Origin: Mnemiopsis leidyi
Lineage: Eukaryota; Ctenophora; Tentaculata; Lobata; Bolinopsidae
Direction of reading: 5' to 3'
Length of the DNA: 29,712 nt
Assembly (NCBI GenBank): GCA_000226015.1
Contig: JH153133.1
Coordinates: 47,276 to 76,987 of the forward strand
Position numbers and translations under genes: made by a program. The notes under the pieces are model-generated. The model ran no database searches. It was not told where the DNA came from and saw only the letters and a list, made by a program, of their open reading frames with translations. Positions within the stretch are counted from its first letter, which is position 1. Each line of letters starts with the position of its first letter. Shown here one piece after another: positions 20,662 through 29,597 of this stretch.

Positions 20662-21400
20662 CTACAGCGCGTTGAGATCCTCCATAGTCTCATTGTAGTC
20701 TAGCTCCAGCTCCTCGTACCGTTTGTCTATCAGCTGGATCAGCTCCTCCATCTCGTTTATTGACTGTACCTGGCTCTTCATGTCGTCCTTGATTCGCTCG
20801 TCTTCTACCTGTCAGGTTTAGGTCACGTGTTTTCTCTTTAGTGTGATAGCTTGGTATAGAAACTTTCAATTGCAAACTCGCAGCTTGGGCGTGATTGATA
20901 TTGTACATATAATATGCAATTTTATTGGCCCTCGTCAACTAGAAAGACTACAGTTAACAACTATGCTAAATAAAAATAAATAATGAATAAATAAAAGTGT
21001 AGATTTAATTTTCATCTCACAAAGTCATCTCATATGGTAAAACATTAATAGTACTAACAGTAAGGTTGATGCTCTTCTTCTTAAGATCGTTCCTAACGGT
21101 GCTCTGATTGTCCAGCTCATCTTCTGTTAATCTGAATCTTCTCTCCAGTTCTTTCTTCTCGAACTCCGCCTGAAATGCGTAAATATTTTGTGTTAACGAG
21201 AAAATTTACTTACGTGAAAATTTACTTTTATTAATATTAAAGAGGATCCTCCAAGTTATTGACATGAATTTACTCCTTACTTTGAGAAGTTCCTCCTTCA
21301 TCGCGTTCAGCTCCCTCTCCAGCTCGTCTCCCTTTTCCAGAGCATCGTCTCGCTCCTTCATCAGCTCCTGGATCTTTTTCTTAAGTACTTCAGCTGCCAT
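20662..21400 (-). CDS. Short three-period tropomyosin-like protein, three exons
   Basis: Exons are 21400-21281, 21169-21059 and 20808-20662, all joined in phase 0 (donors AAA|GTAAGG and ACT|GTTAGT). They give 125 residues from ATG to TAG. The N-terminus (LKKKIQELMKERDDALEKGD, and later TEDELDN) aligns without gaps over 56 residues to the start of animal tropomyosin ([20 protein letters not shown] ... TEDELDK, recalled). The C-terminus (KRYEELELDYNETMEDLNAL) aligns to its last residues ([20 protein letters not shown]), with the tyrosine 17 residues from the end in both. Heptads run unbroken from residue 3 to 125. Allowing for a two-residue N-terminal extension, it is 161 residues, exactly 23 heptads, shorter than the 284-residue form. 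The introns are 111 and 250 bp and hold no further exon. Tropomyosins bind along actin end to end, about 40 residues per actin subunit, so this would span three. Confidence 0.75.
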
Positions 21401-24400
21401 CTTACTCAAGATTTCTCGTTAGAAATAAATTTTGTGGGAAGTGTTTATGTCAGCAGAACTCTTTATACACTTTGACCTGATTCAATGAAAATTCCCAGTT
21501 ACAGATTTTCTTCTGCACAGGTACTTGACTTCTTGAGATGTGTGTCGGTAACAATTTTGCCCATAGCAAAGTAAATAAGATTAATACCTAACTGATAGTA
21601 TTGCCGATAATTCCAAACAATCTAATAAGCATAGTTAGTCAATGAATAACATCGAGCAATAATGGGCAATACAAATGCCCAAGGCTATACAATACAGTCA
21701 CAGTACACAATACACCGATATGCACTACCAACTAGGAGGCACTACATTCTTACATCAGTTATGTGTTGTTGGGATCACATATAAGTGCACTAATAAGGAA
21801 TTATACACTTTGATACGCATGTACACATACCATCATACCGTTTTTGCTACTTTTAACTAAGTATTGCTACTTGTGAATGATACTTATACTTGAAATAGCA
21901 AATTTTTACACACTTTTTACATTCAACGTACACACTTGTAAACTGTACAATTTCCAGTTACCGCCGTATGACGTATCTAAACATGTACATAAAAACTAGA
22001 ATTAGAAAGCTACGACTCGATTATCCCCAAGTACTTAAAGAAAAACGAAAATGATGAACTACAAGATAAAACCGCACACAAAGTAGACTGCTTGAAGTTA
22101 ACACATGACAACACGAATCTCGTAAGGGAAGACAATCGGAGCAAATATACAACAAACTATGTCAACTTTAACGTCAACTAACGAACAACCCAAATTATTG
22201 AGCACAAGTTTGCCGAGGTCCTACCTGCTTACAAACTACAAAATATGGACTTATAAGGAATGCTAAAGGAAAAGATTCAAAATATTTGAAGCAGTAAAAG
22301 GAATCTACACCCAGTAGTGATCTCACAAAACGTATTATAACGGACAACTGCAACGGAACGAGGTGGAAAGTTAGATTTACCGAACTTAACAAAGGATAAC
22401 CCTGGCCGGCCGGGTGAGGTTCGAGAAAAATAAAAACTCGCCGCTCGAGACTGTAACGAGGAATTAGCTAATCGCGACTTTGCCTTCTCACACTTATCCG
22501 CTCACAGCAACAGTTTTACACGAATAGATACACGTAAAGGCAAGGAGCAGCTTCATTGATGACAGACATGAAGCGAGGGAGAGGCTGAGAGCTTAGTGGC
22601 TCTAAGCTGCATACTACTCTCGGTTCCCGATCCCTTGTAGAGCTTCCGTACAAATTAATGCGGTACACGAATATCCAGAGAGATATAGTTAGCGATGTAG
22701 CGTGTCGAGATGTTGGCATGACAGGAATTATTGAAATGACAGGAATTATTGAAACAAAACATGTTACACTAAGAGGGGTGTCCTGGTATAACTGGGTTCG
22801 CGTGTGTGTAGGTGAGTGTGTGCAATTTGACACGGTTAGAGAGCTGGTACATGTCGTCATTGTCAGCTTCATCATTTGTCATGTGTTACGATAACATGGT
22901 AATTGCATAATTAGTGATTGCATAATTTATGATAACAGGATAATTGATGATACCAAAGCAGTTGTGAGTTAGCAGTTACAAGTTAGCATCGACAAAAGAT
23001 ATTTTACTTTTAGAAGTATCTAACAAGTTATCTGGATTCCGGTGTAGAAAATCTATAATTCTGTGACCGGGCGACTGTGCTGATTTGACGAATGCCGTGT
23101 CTAAAGTTTTATTATGGACAAGTATCGCTAGAACGTTTGTACAGCGGCTAACTGAGAGCCGTCCGAGAAAAATAAAAATGCGCCAACGTTTCAAAACAGC
23201 ATGTCATGAAAGACAACTCGAGAGAAAATAGGCAGCCCAGCTACAGATTGTTACTACAACTAACATTAACAAATCACTATACCCCATGATTGAAATCATA
23301 AACCGCACCGAATGTTGGCCGTTAATGTAGATTATCTTATACAAAATCTTAAACTCAGGAAAGAAACATGGCTAACAGTTTTATAACTGCAGAGTAAGCT
23401 TATGTATATAGATCTGGCAGTCCTGTAGTTATACTAAAACCATTCAGAGAGCATTCTGCGTCTCAGCGTCCAATCAGATTGCTCGGGCAGCATCACGTGA
23501 CTTTTCTGACCAGGACGTGTCAATTAGTGTACATCGTGAAACCTAACTGTTTTTTTCCGAGGTACAACCTCGGAATTATGTGTAATTAACTAATCAATTT
23601 TACTCCCGTTATGTGGAATAATTCTCAGGCTTTTCATCCCTCTAACTTAAACTGTTTAACGTACCGTATTGAAGTTTGAAGGATGATTTCGGTTAAAGGC
23701 AAATAATCCCTCGAACATTCTAAGTTGTCTGCTTTTGAGCGTATGATGTTAATAGATAGGCCAATTTTGAAATTTAAGTCAAGTTCAGAAATAGGAACCA
23801 TTGGCAGAATCTAAAATTTGAAAAACTCTATGTAGATCTACTCTACTACTCTCGCGGTCTAATAAAAAGTTAAAAATTTTGGGGATCTAAAAACTATAAA
23901 TGAACGACAAAGTTATGAATGAGAAACTAAGTTTGTATTAAAGAAGTAGTCTGTAGCTCAGGGAAGCTTACCGTGCCTCGTGCGGGGAACACTTTTACTA
24001 CGGGGGAGTAGGGACCCTGGGAATGTGAGGGTGATGATTACATTACCCTTAAAGAAACTGTTGGTATTTCAAGTCAAGGAGGGGAACCTCACTGTGAGTT
24101 CCTTGGAGTTCCTCTTCCTGATAAACCTTAAGTCAACATGCGCTATTTCTGGCTCATTATAGGGTTATTGAGTGTTGGTATTGACTCGTGCTAATAGTTA
24201 CTTAGTGAGGGTCGAAGTTTAGTTATCCGTTAGTAGTTACTTAGTTGGATTCAAAGTTCAGTTATCTTGTAGGTTTCTGGAGATTTTGGGGAGTAGAGAT
24301 AAAGCTTAAGTTTGAAATTAACTGATTTTTCCATCGCTCAATTGAAATTAAACACCAATATTATAAAAACTTGCTAATATTAGATTAAACTTATCAGTTA

Positions 24401-25143
24401 TCAAATCAGGTAAGTCAATGCAAATGGTTGATGCCATTACACAGAAAGTTTATAAATAATGCCAAGTTTCCCAGTGTCCATCATTAATTTAAGTGAAATC
24501 GAAGCATGCTACTTTTTAGAAAGCTTAAAAATTCAAAGTTGTTGAGAAGTCCCAACACACAATGGTTAACTGTTATCTGTATACAATTCAACAATGTCCA
24601 ATACAATACATTGTACAAATAACACAAGTACATTGCACATTACACAGTCCGCTTTGAGGAGGTCCATATTATGATGAGTTCAGGACTGTATTTCTTCCAA
24701 AGTTCGGGGGTGTATGAAGTTATCCCACATAATGTTACCCTCTTCTAAGTTAGCACTGACACTCGATTCTGAAATCAAGTGGCCAAATCAGTACTTCAGT
24801 ATGCTGACATTTACTGTTTCTAGTTTTTTGTATTCGATGCTGTTCAGGCTACTTCAAATTTTATTCTGTAGTACAATATATGTGTATAGTAAGATAATCA
24901 GCTCATATACACTACCAGTCGTATTCTTTAATGTGTTGACTTCTCTACTCTTCAAAGCCGTGGTAGCGTTACTTCTCCTCAAATACACATTCATATCTCC
25001 CATAAACCCTGGAAATTGTAATGAACTAATGACTAGATTTCTAAAGTTATGCAATCAAGTACTAATAGAAAGTCCTGAACCATCTCGAACATCTAAACCA
25101 GGACCTAAACAAGAATTCTACACTTTTCTATTACAGTTCTAAC
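21401..25143. other. Long stretch without a convincing gene
   Basis: It may be intron of the minus-strand gene beginning at 25839, plus the tropomyosin promoter. Visible are an 18-bp direct repeat (ATGACAGGAATTATTGAA twice, 22719-22754), a 9-bp-arm hairpin TTCCGAGGT-ACA-ACCTCGGAA near 23554-23574, and a GC-richer patch at 23950-24130 discussed as a possible exon. A 142-codon hydrophobic open frame (24714-25142, plus) is noted but not accepted. Confidence 0.45.
23972..24016 (-). other. Candidate exon of the RRxS-rich gene
   Basis: A 45-base segment lies between an acceptor (TTCCCAG) and a donor (CACG|GTAAGC) on the minus strand. It continues the phase left open at 25144 and would add SLLPRSKSVPRTRH, a basic Ser/Arg-rich stretch matching the style of the upstream exons. 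It falls in a patch of raised GC. A longer version of the same frame is interrupted by a TGA. Support is only phase, splice signals and composition. Confidence 0.25.
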
Positions 25144-25839
25144 CTGTAGGGTCATGCTCACTGATATTCAGCTGCTCCTTCAGATTATTAACATCAGAGG
25201 AAGTCATGCTGAGTCTCCTCGTGTCCGAACAGAACTTCTCAAACCTAGCCTTGTCGAACAGCTCGCCGTAGGGCACTGTCTTGCTGGGACTTTCCAGACT
25301 GCTGTCTGTAGACTCGCTCTCTATTGACGATCTTCTTCCTGAGACAGTCACGTGTCTTTACTTAGTCACGTGTGTTATTGTCACGTGCCTTTATTTTGTC
25401 ATATGTGTTATGGCAATCGTTCATTTTGTTTTCTGTGTACGTTTTGTCGATCCTCATCAGCTCATCAACTAAGTGGCATTTATTAGAAGTTTTGTCGCAC
25501 CTAATCTTTTAAGCAACACCATTTGGCCCAGAAAACACAGTTTCCTAGCACTAATTTTCCAGCCAGATATCTCCTACCTCTCTCCATAGGAAGATACAGA
25601 TCATGTTTGGAGAGTGTCCTCATCATCCTCGTATCAGCTAGACTACTCCTCCTCTTCGAGCCTGAGTTGTTCTGCTGGACCTGCACCATGCTCTTCCTTC
25701 TTGTCAACCTCTGTTTCTCCCGCTCCAGCCTCTCCAGTTCTAGCGCTAGTCGGGTGTCCTGTTGTCGGTTAGCGTTAGAGTCGTTCACTAACGACACTCT
25801 CCTTCGTCCATGTACTGCGTTCTCGTAGTTGCTGCTCAT
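25144..25839 (-). CDS. Unrecognised protein with five RRxS sites, first two exons (partial)
   Basis: Exon 1 is 25839-25578 and exon 2 is 25338-25144, joined in phase 1. They give 153 residues and an open phase-1 end, so the gene continues leftward. I do not recognise the family. The sequence opens MSSNYENAVHGRRRVSLVND and has a short charged helix (LALELERLEREKQRLTRRK, 31-49). Five protein kinase A consensus sites RRxS are seen, at Ser16, Ser50, Ser66, Ser92 and Ser132. A Ser-rich stretch (SIESESTDSSLESPS) and LFDKARFEKFCSDTRRLSM follow. Such a string of basophilic sites suggests a phosphoregulated, perhaps cytoskeletal, protein, which is inference. The start codon lies in the last unit of a 54-bp tandem array. 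Three CACGTG motifs lie just upstream of exon 2. Confidence 0.6.
25345..25395. promoter_or_regulatory. Cluster of three CACGTG E-boxes in an intron
   Basis: CACGTG occurs near 25349, 25366 and 25381, each preceded by GT (GTCACGTG). The cluster sits directly upstream of the acceptor of the second exon of the RRxS gene. It mirrors the cluster next to lebercilin exon 3. Confidence 0.35.
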
Positions 25840-26156
25840 TTCTAGTCAGTTGTTTTTGTGAGCTCGATAAATCTACTCGTAGTTACTGCTCATTTCTACT
25901 GAGTCGCTTTTGTGAGCTAGATAAATCTACTCGTAGTTACTACTCATTTCTACTGAGTCGCTTGTGTAAGCTCGGTAGATCTACTCGTAATTACTGCTCA
26001 TTTCTACTGAGTTGCTTTTGTGAGCTCGGTAGATCTACTCGTAATTACTGCTCATTTCTACTGAGTCGCTTTTGTGAGCTCGGTAGACCTACTGGTAATT
26101 ACTGCTCATTTCTACTGAGTTGCTTTTGTGAGCTCGGTAGACCTACTCGTAATGAT
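25823..26156 (-). repeat. 54-bp tandem array of upstream mini-ORFs overlapping the start codon
   Basis: Five full units of exactly 54 bp start at 25873, 25927, 25981, 26035 and 26089, with a partial unit at 26143. A sixth, diverged unit covers the true start of the gene at 25839. On the minus strand each unit carries TAGAAATGAGC, then codons for SNYE and TAG. So ATGs at 25893, 25947, 26001, 26055 and 26109 each open MSSNYE (MSSNYQ in the last unit) and stop after six residues. The main protein starts MSSNYEN. Because 54 is a multiple of three, all starts share one frame. A 33-base gap separates each uORF stop from the next ATG. Confidence 0.9.
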
Positions 26157-26640
26157 TCTAGGTCGCTTGGCCTAACTGGACGCTTGGCCTAACCCCTAAT
26201 TATGCACTTTAGGCCAAGCGTCCAGTTAGGTCAACAGACCGTTTAGCGGTTGCTTGGCCTAATTTATTTCCCAGTTGTTATTCGATGTCAATTGAAAAAT
26301 AAATTAGGCCAAGCGACCGAGGTCGCTTGGCCTAACACAGTTTGATATACATGCCTGAACACGATTGCGATGTGACCCGTTACCGTGGGCGTATCAAGCA
26401 GTGGCTAAGCACGTGTTCAGGGGGCAAGAGGCTAAAGTGATCCTCATCCATGCCAGTGAGGGGATGTGATACTTGCGATCGCGTTTCAGTGTCACAGTGA
26501 TGCGATCTGCTAGCAAGTACCTGATCAGAGTTTGAGACTTGAGACGTGACATGAGGCATGCTGATGCGATGTAATTTGATCGCTTCTATTCTGGGCTGCA
26601 AGTTCGATTAACAAGCTGTAACAGGGTAAATCGCTAACAA

Positions 26641-26910
26641 GATACCACGATATATAAGGGGTACAGATCACCTTGACACCATGGCATTCACTACTACTCT
26701 TCTACTACTATGGTAGCTAATCTTCAGTTTGTTCCTGGACGCAACTCTGGATCCCAGAACCCCATCCTCAACGGCTTCCGCTTTATTCTCAACAGAAGAA
26801 AAGAAGGCACAACCTACTGGAAATGCTCCCATCAGAACCGGATGCACCGCCAGAATCACCACAGTTGACGAGCAACTGATTTCTCCTGTTCCAGTCCACA
26901 CACTCGAACC
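26641..26910 (+). pseudogene. FLYWCH zinc-finger gene fragment with TATA box
   Basis: A TATATAA box near 26651 precedes ATG 26710 by about 55 bases. The frame reads NLQFVPGRNSG, then NPILNGFRFILNRRKEGTTY and WKCSHQNR. After a one-base frame change near 26838 it continues CTARITTVDEQLISPVPVHT. This is the FLYWCH pattern: hydrophobic start, DGF/NGF turn, YWxC, second Cys, then a His-x-His end. Here the last His is Leu (HTL). It is broken and probably functionless. It may derive from a DNA transposon or from a host zinc-finger gene. Confidence 0.6.
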
Positions 26911-27156
26911 TCAAAAAATATTTATTTTACCAGCTATATGCCTTGCTTTCTTTTTATTATCAACAAAATTTCAAAATTATCTTCAAAAAGCTCAAAATTA
27001 TCTTCAAAAAGCTCAAAATTATCTTCAAAAATTCCAAAATGATCTTCAAAAACTTCCAAAATGATCCTCAAAAATTTATAGTCTTAAGGTCAACCGTCCT
27101 GGAAAGGACGCTTGGCCTAAAAACAAAGTAAAAGCGACCGAAATTTTAGGTACAAG
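26827..27156. repeat. Tandem duplication inside the element, copy 1
   Basis: Starts TCCCATCAGAACCGGATGC and ends GGTACAAGT. It includes the second half of the FLYWCH finger, an AT-rich 20-21 bp repeat (CAAAATTATCTTCAAAAAG, 26973-27065) and one 15-bp module. Confidence 0.85.
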
Positions 27157-27466
27157 TCCCATCAGAACCGGATGCACCGCCAGAATCACCACAGTTGACG
27201 AGCAACTGATTTCTCCTGTTCCAGTCCACACACACGAATATTTATTTTACCAGCTATATGCCTTGCTTTCTTTTATTATCAACAAAATTTCAAAATTATC
27301 TTCAAAATTTCAAATTATCTTCAAAAATTTCAAAATTATCTTCAAAATTCCAAAATGATCCTCAAAAATTTATAGTCTTAAGGTCAACCGTCCTGGAAAG
27401 GACGCTTGGCCTAAAAATAAATTAAAAAAACTTTTAGGCCAAGCGACCGAAATTTTAGGTACAAGT
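27157..27466. repeat. Tandem duplication inside the element, copy 2
   Basis: Near-copy of 26827-27156, shortened in the AT-rich repeat. It has the same frame break in the FLYWCH piece but keeps the terminal HTHE where copy 1 has HTLE. The break therefore predates the duplication. An extra module and its mate (27400 and 27434) form a hairpin here. Confidence 0.85.
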
Positions 27467-27574
27467 TGTTAGGCCAAGCGTCCAGTTAGGCCAAGCGTCC
27501 AGTTAGGCCAACAGACCGAGTACCCCGTGGTCGAATGGTCAAAATTTTGACCAACCCAAAAATATTCTACAGAC

Positions 27575-28508
27575 CTTGTCCAGATGTTTAGCCCAAGCAG
27601 TAAGTGTTTGGAATGACAAGTTCATGTACTTGGGACAGTTCAGTCCGTGATCCACAAGACATTGAACCAGAGTTTCTGGCAGCTCGCCAGCCAGCAGAGC
27701 GTGCGTCATCTTCTTTACTTTGGGCATTCTTAGTCCTGGTAAGATAACGGGGTAGGAAACTAAATACTAAAATACTTAGCTTCAGATTCTAGAACTATTG
27801 ATATCTTACTCTTAAAATAATCAATTTATACGTAAACAATAGCTATGTAGTTGCGTCTTTTCAATTCAAATGAATATTACTAGTTTGCTAAGGAACAATC
27901 ATAAAATTTAGAAATTAAAATGAGTTACCTCGGGAAGTGCAGAGAGAAGAGAGATCGTGATCGGTCTTTGTCAAGAACAAGAAGAGTCCTTCCAACCATA
28001 TTGGTACAGACACGAACAACCCTGGATTCAAAGCTATGTGAGCAATGAGCATATTCATATTGCTGAAACGCCCCAGGATACTAATATAACAAGATAGTAA
28101 TATAACATAGATCTCCTAAAAATGTGCGGAACTTAAGAATTATGCTGGTGAAACTTGACGGCGAAGTTGGGGAAAATTGAAAAATGGGAGCTGTACTTTT
28201 AAAAAGAATACAATAATACTATACAATCAGTATGAAATCAAAATGTTTAGAAAGATGCTATCAAAAAGAATGCAATTAACCCAGACAATCAGTATGAGAA
28301 CAAAATGTTGAGGAAGATGCTGTACTATTATAAATAATACAATTAACCTAGACAATGAGAACAACAACCTACCAACAGTATGATGAGTGTACCCTATGAC
28401 GTCACTCCCTATCATCTTCTTGAGCAGCAGTACATCCTCGTGAAGGGGAGTTTTTTCAGCAGCACTACGTTTTATTTCCAGCTTTAGCTTCTTAGACTGG
28501 GGACCCAT
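27575..28508 (-). CDS. Unrecognised basic-start, helix-rich protein, first three exons (partial)
   Basis: Exons are 28508-28369, 28062-27929 and 27735-27575. They join in phases 2, 1 and an open phase 0 at CTGGACAAG|GTCTGT. The product so far is about 145 residues. It starts MGPQSKKLKLEIKR, a likely nuclear signal, then LHEDVLLLKKMIGSDVIGYT. Helix-forming stretches such as NMNMLIAHIALNPGLFVSVP, WLEGLFLFLTKTDHDLSSLC and ALLAGELPETLVQCLVDHGL follow. The alternating hydrophobic helices would suit a HEAT-like repeat protein, but I recognise no family. The donor of exon 1 is AG|GTTG; an alternative G|GTAGG four bases earlier breaks the frame of exon 2. The next exon would lie inside or beyond the composite element at 26.2-27.5 kb. 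Confidence 0.5.
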
Positions 28509-28644
28509 TGTGTTACTTTTAATCTGTCTCTAATTGTCTACTGATAAATGTTAATTTGTATTCTAATTGGGTTCTGAATACAATTCTTCATTACAATTCT
28601 ACGTGCATGCTCGAAGAAAACAGAGAACTCTCATTGATTCAGTA

Positions 28645-29250
28645 TCAACTGAAACAAATATCAACAATTTTTTGAACCTTGTTAAGATCAGAAATAGTGT
28701 CTTTAGGATACTTCTTCAAAATGTCCATGATTTTCTTCCTAGCAGTCGAACTGTCAACTTTGGGCTCTCCAACGTTGGAAGTCTTTGGTAGTATGGATAG
28801 GAGGTCAGATTTACTGTTCGATAGAATCTGAAAGTTAGCTAGAATTAGAATTAATAGTATGTAAATATAGATTATTGTGATAAATCTTAATTAACGGCGA
28901 TCCCTTTTCTGATTTGCAGTTGGCACATTCTGGCTTAACAGTGGCATTTAATGTGCAGTGCATGACTTTATGACACCTTTCTCAAGAATGAATTATGAAC
29001 GCACAAAATAATGTTCCAAACAAAACTTGTGTACGAATTAACGATTTTGTCAAACTGCGTGAAGATCTAAGAGGTTAGAAATATACTGGAGCAGGAGTTT
29101 ACTTCTGCGCGTTAACAGAGAGTAGTGAAATATACTGAAGCTGAGAGTAGTGTTACTATTACCTGCTGTATTCCCTCCATTGTCATGTTTAACAGGTTTG
29201 CTAAGGAGACCAACTCTTCTGGGCTAGGCTCTGGTCTTAGTTTCCAATAT
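28645..29250 (-). CDS. Unrecognised protein, last two exons (partial)
   Basis: Exon 29250-29163 (YWKLRPEPSPEELVSLANLL, NMTMEGIQQ) joins in phase 0 to exon 28827-28645. The latter gives ILSNSKSDLLSILPK, RKKIMDILKKYPKDTISDLN, KVQKIVDICFS and a TGA. Splice signals are good (TTGCAG, CAG|GTAATA, TTTCAG). The upstream exon would be in phase 2 and is not found with confidence; a donor-like ACG|GTATGAG lies at 29660-29663. The short helices and PSPEEL turn resemble the first helices of a homeodomain-like fold, but the recognition helix is absent, so I make no family call. The stop is 137 bases from the start of the next minus-strand gene. Confidence 0.45.
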
Positions 29251-29354
29251 CTGCAATGAAGTTTCATTTAGTTTGGTCGCTCTTGCAATGGAATGTGGAT
29301 GATAGAAGTATCACCCATACATATAAAGATATAAGTTTGGTGTTGACATAGATT

Positions 29355-29388
29355 CACGGACTGTACCGCGACACGGACTGTACCGCGA
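29355..29388. repeat. 17-bp direct repeat
   Basis: CACGGACTGTACCGCGA occurs twice in tandem (29355-29371 and 29372-29388). Confidence 0.9.
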
Positions 29389-29486
29389 CAGGTTTTGAGC
29401 GACAATATCTATTCCAATTCTAATTAGATTTAAAGTCAGCAGCATTAATTTCACTGCTGATTAGTACTTGTATTTAATAAAGGTAA

Positions 29487-29594
29487 GGGGTCGTTCACAT
29501 ATGACGTCATCATATGTGATGATGATGAATGATGACGGAGGGTGGAGGGGGTAAAATTACCGAAAATTTGCTGACGTCATATGTGAACGACCCC
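29487..29594. mobile_element. 108-bp MITE with 23-bp perfect terminal repeats and TAA target duplication
   Basis: The ends begin GGGGTCGTTCACATATGA and are perfectly inverted over 23 bp (29487-29509 and 29572-29594). The flanking TAA at 29484-29486 and 29595-29597 is a target-site duplication. A 3-bp TWA target and GG-starting ends fit the PIF/Harbinger superfamily. The perfect arms suggest recent insertion. Each arm ends in TGACGTCA, the palindromic CRE site of CREB/ATF factors. The element is non-coding. Confidence 0.85.
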
Positions 29595-29597
29595 TAA

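Larger units (their letters stand above)
26157..27517. mobile_element. Composite DNA element with 15-bp palindromic modules and FLYWCH scraps
   Basis: Twelve copies of a 15-bp module (TTAGGCCAAGCGWCC or its complement, two of them variant) lie at 26161, 26178, 26209, 26248, 26304, 26321, 27106, 27400, 27434, 27469, 27486 and 27503. Pairs form hairpins: 26173-26192 with 26209-26228 (20-bp perfect arms) and 26247-26269 with 26297-26319. The centre holds FLYWCH zinc-finger remnants in two tandem copies of about 320 bp. Repeated internal or end motifs are usual transposase-binding sites. FLYWCH fingers occur in Mutator-like transposases and in host genes derived from them. Superfamily assignment is therefore tentative. 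Confidence 0.55.

Noticed and set aside
22516-22875. Minus-strand ORF of 119 codons
   Set aside because: Repeated and low-complexity stretches, no recognisable domain, and an equally open frame on the other strand.
24714-25142. Plus-strand ORF of 142 codons, hydrophobic, with membrane-like stretches
   Set aside because: Length is somewhat unusual for AT-rich DNA, but composition follows the T-rich sequence, there is no family resemblance, and it lies in the likely intron of the opposite-strand gene.
25962-26192. Plus-strand 76-codon ORF with an 18-residue Cys-rich repeat
   Set aside because: It is the antisense reading of the 54-bp array; the repeat length is a multiple of three, so the frame stays open without selection.
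29163-29250. Homeodomain-like helices (PSPEELVSLANLLNMTMEGIQQ)
   Set aside because: The next in-phase exon lacks the WFxNRR recognition helix.
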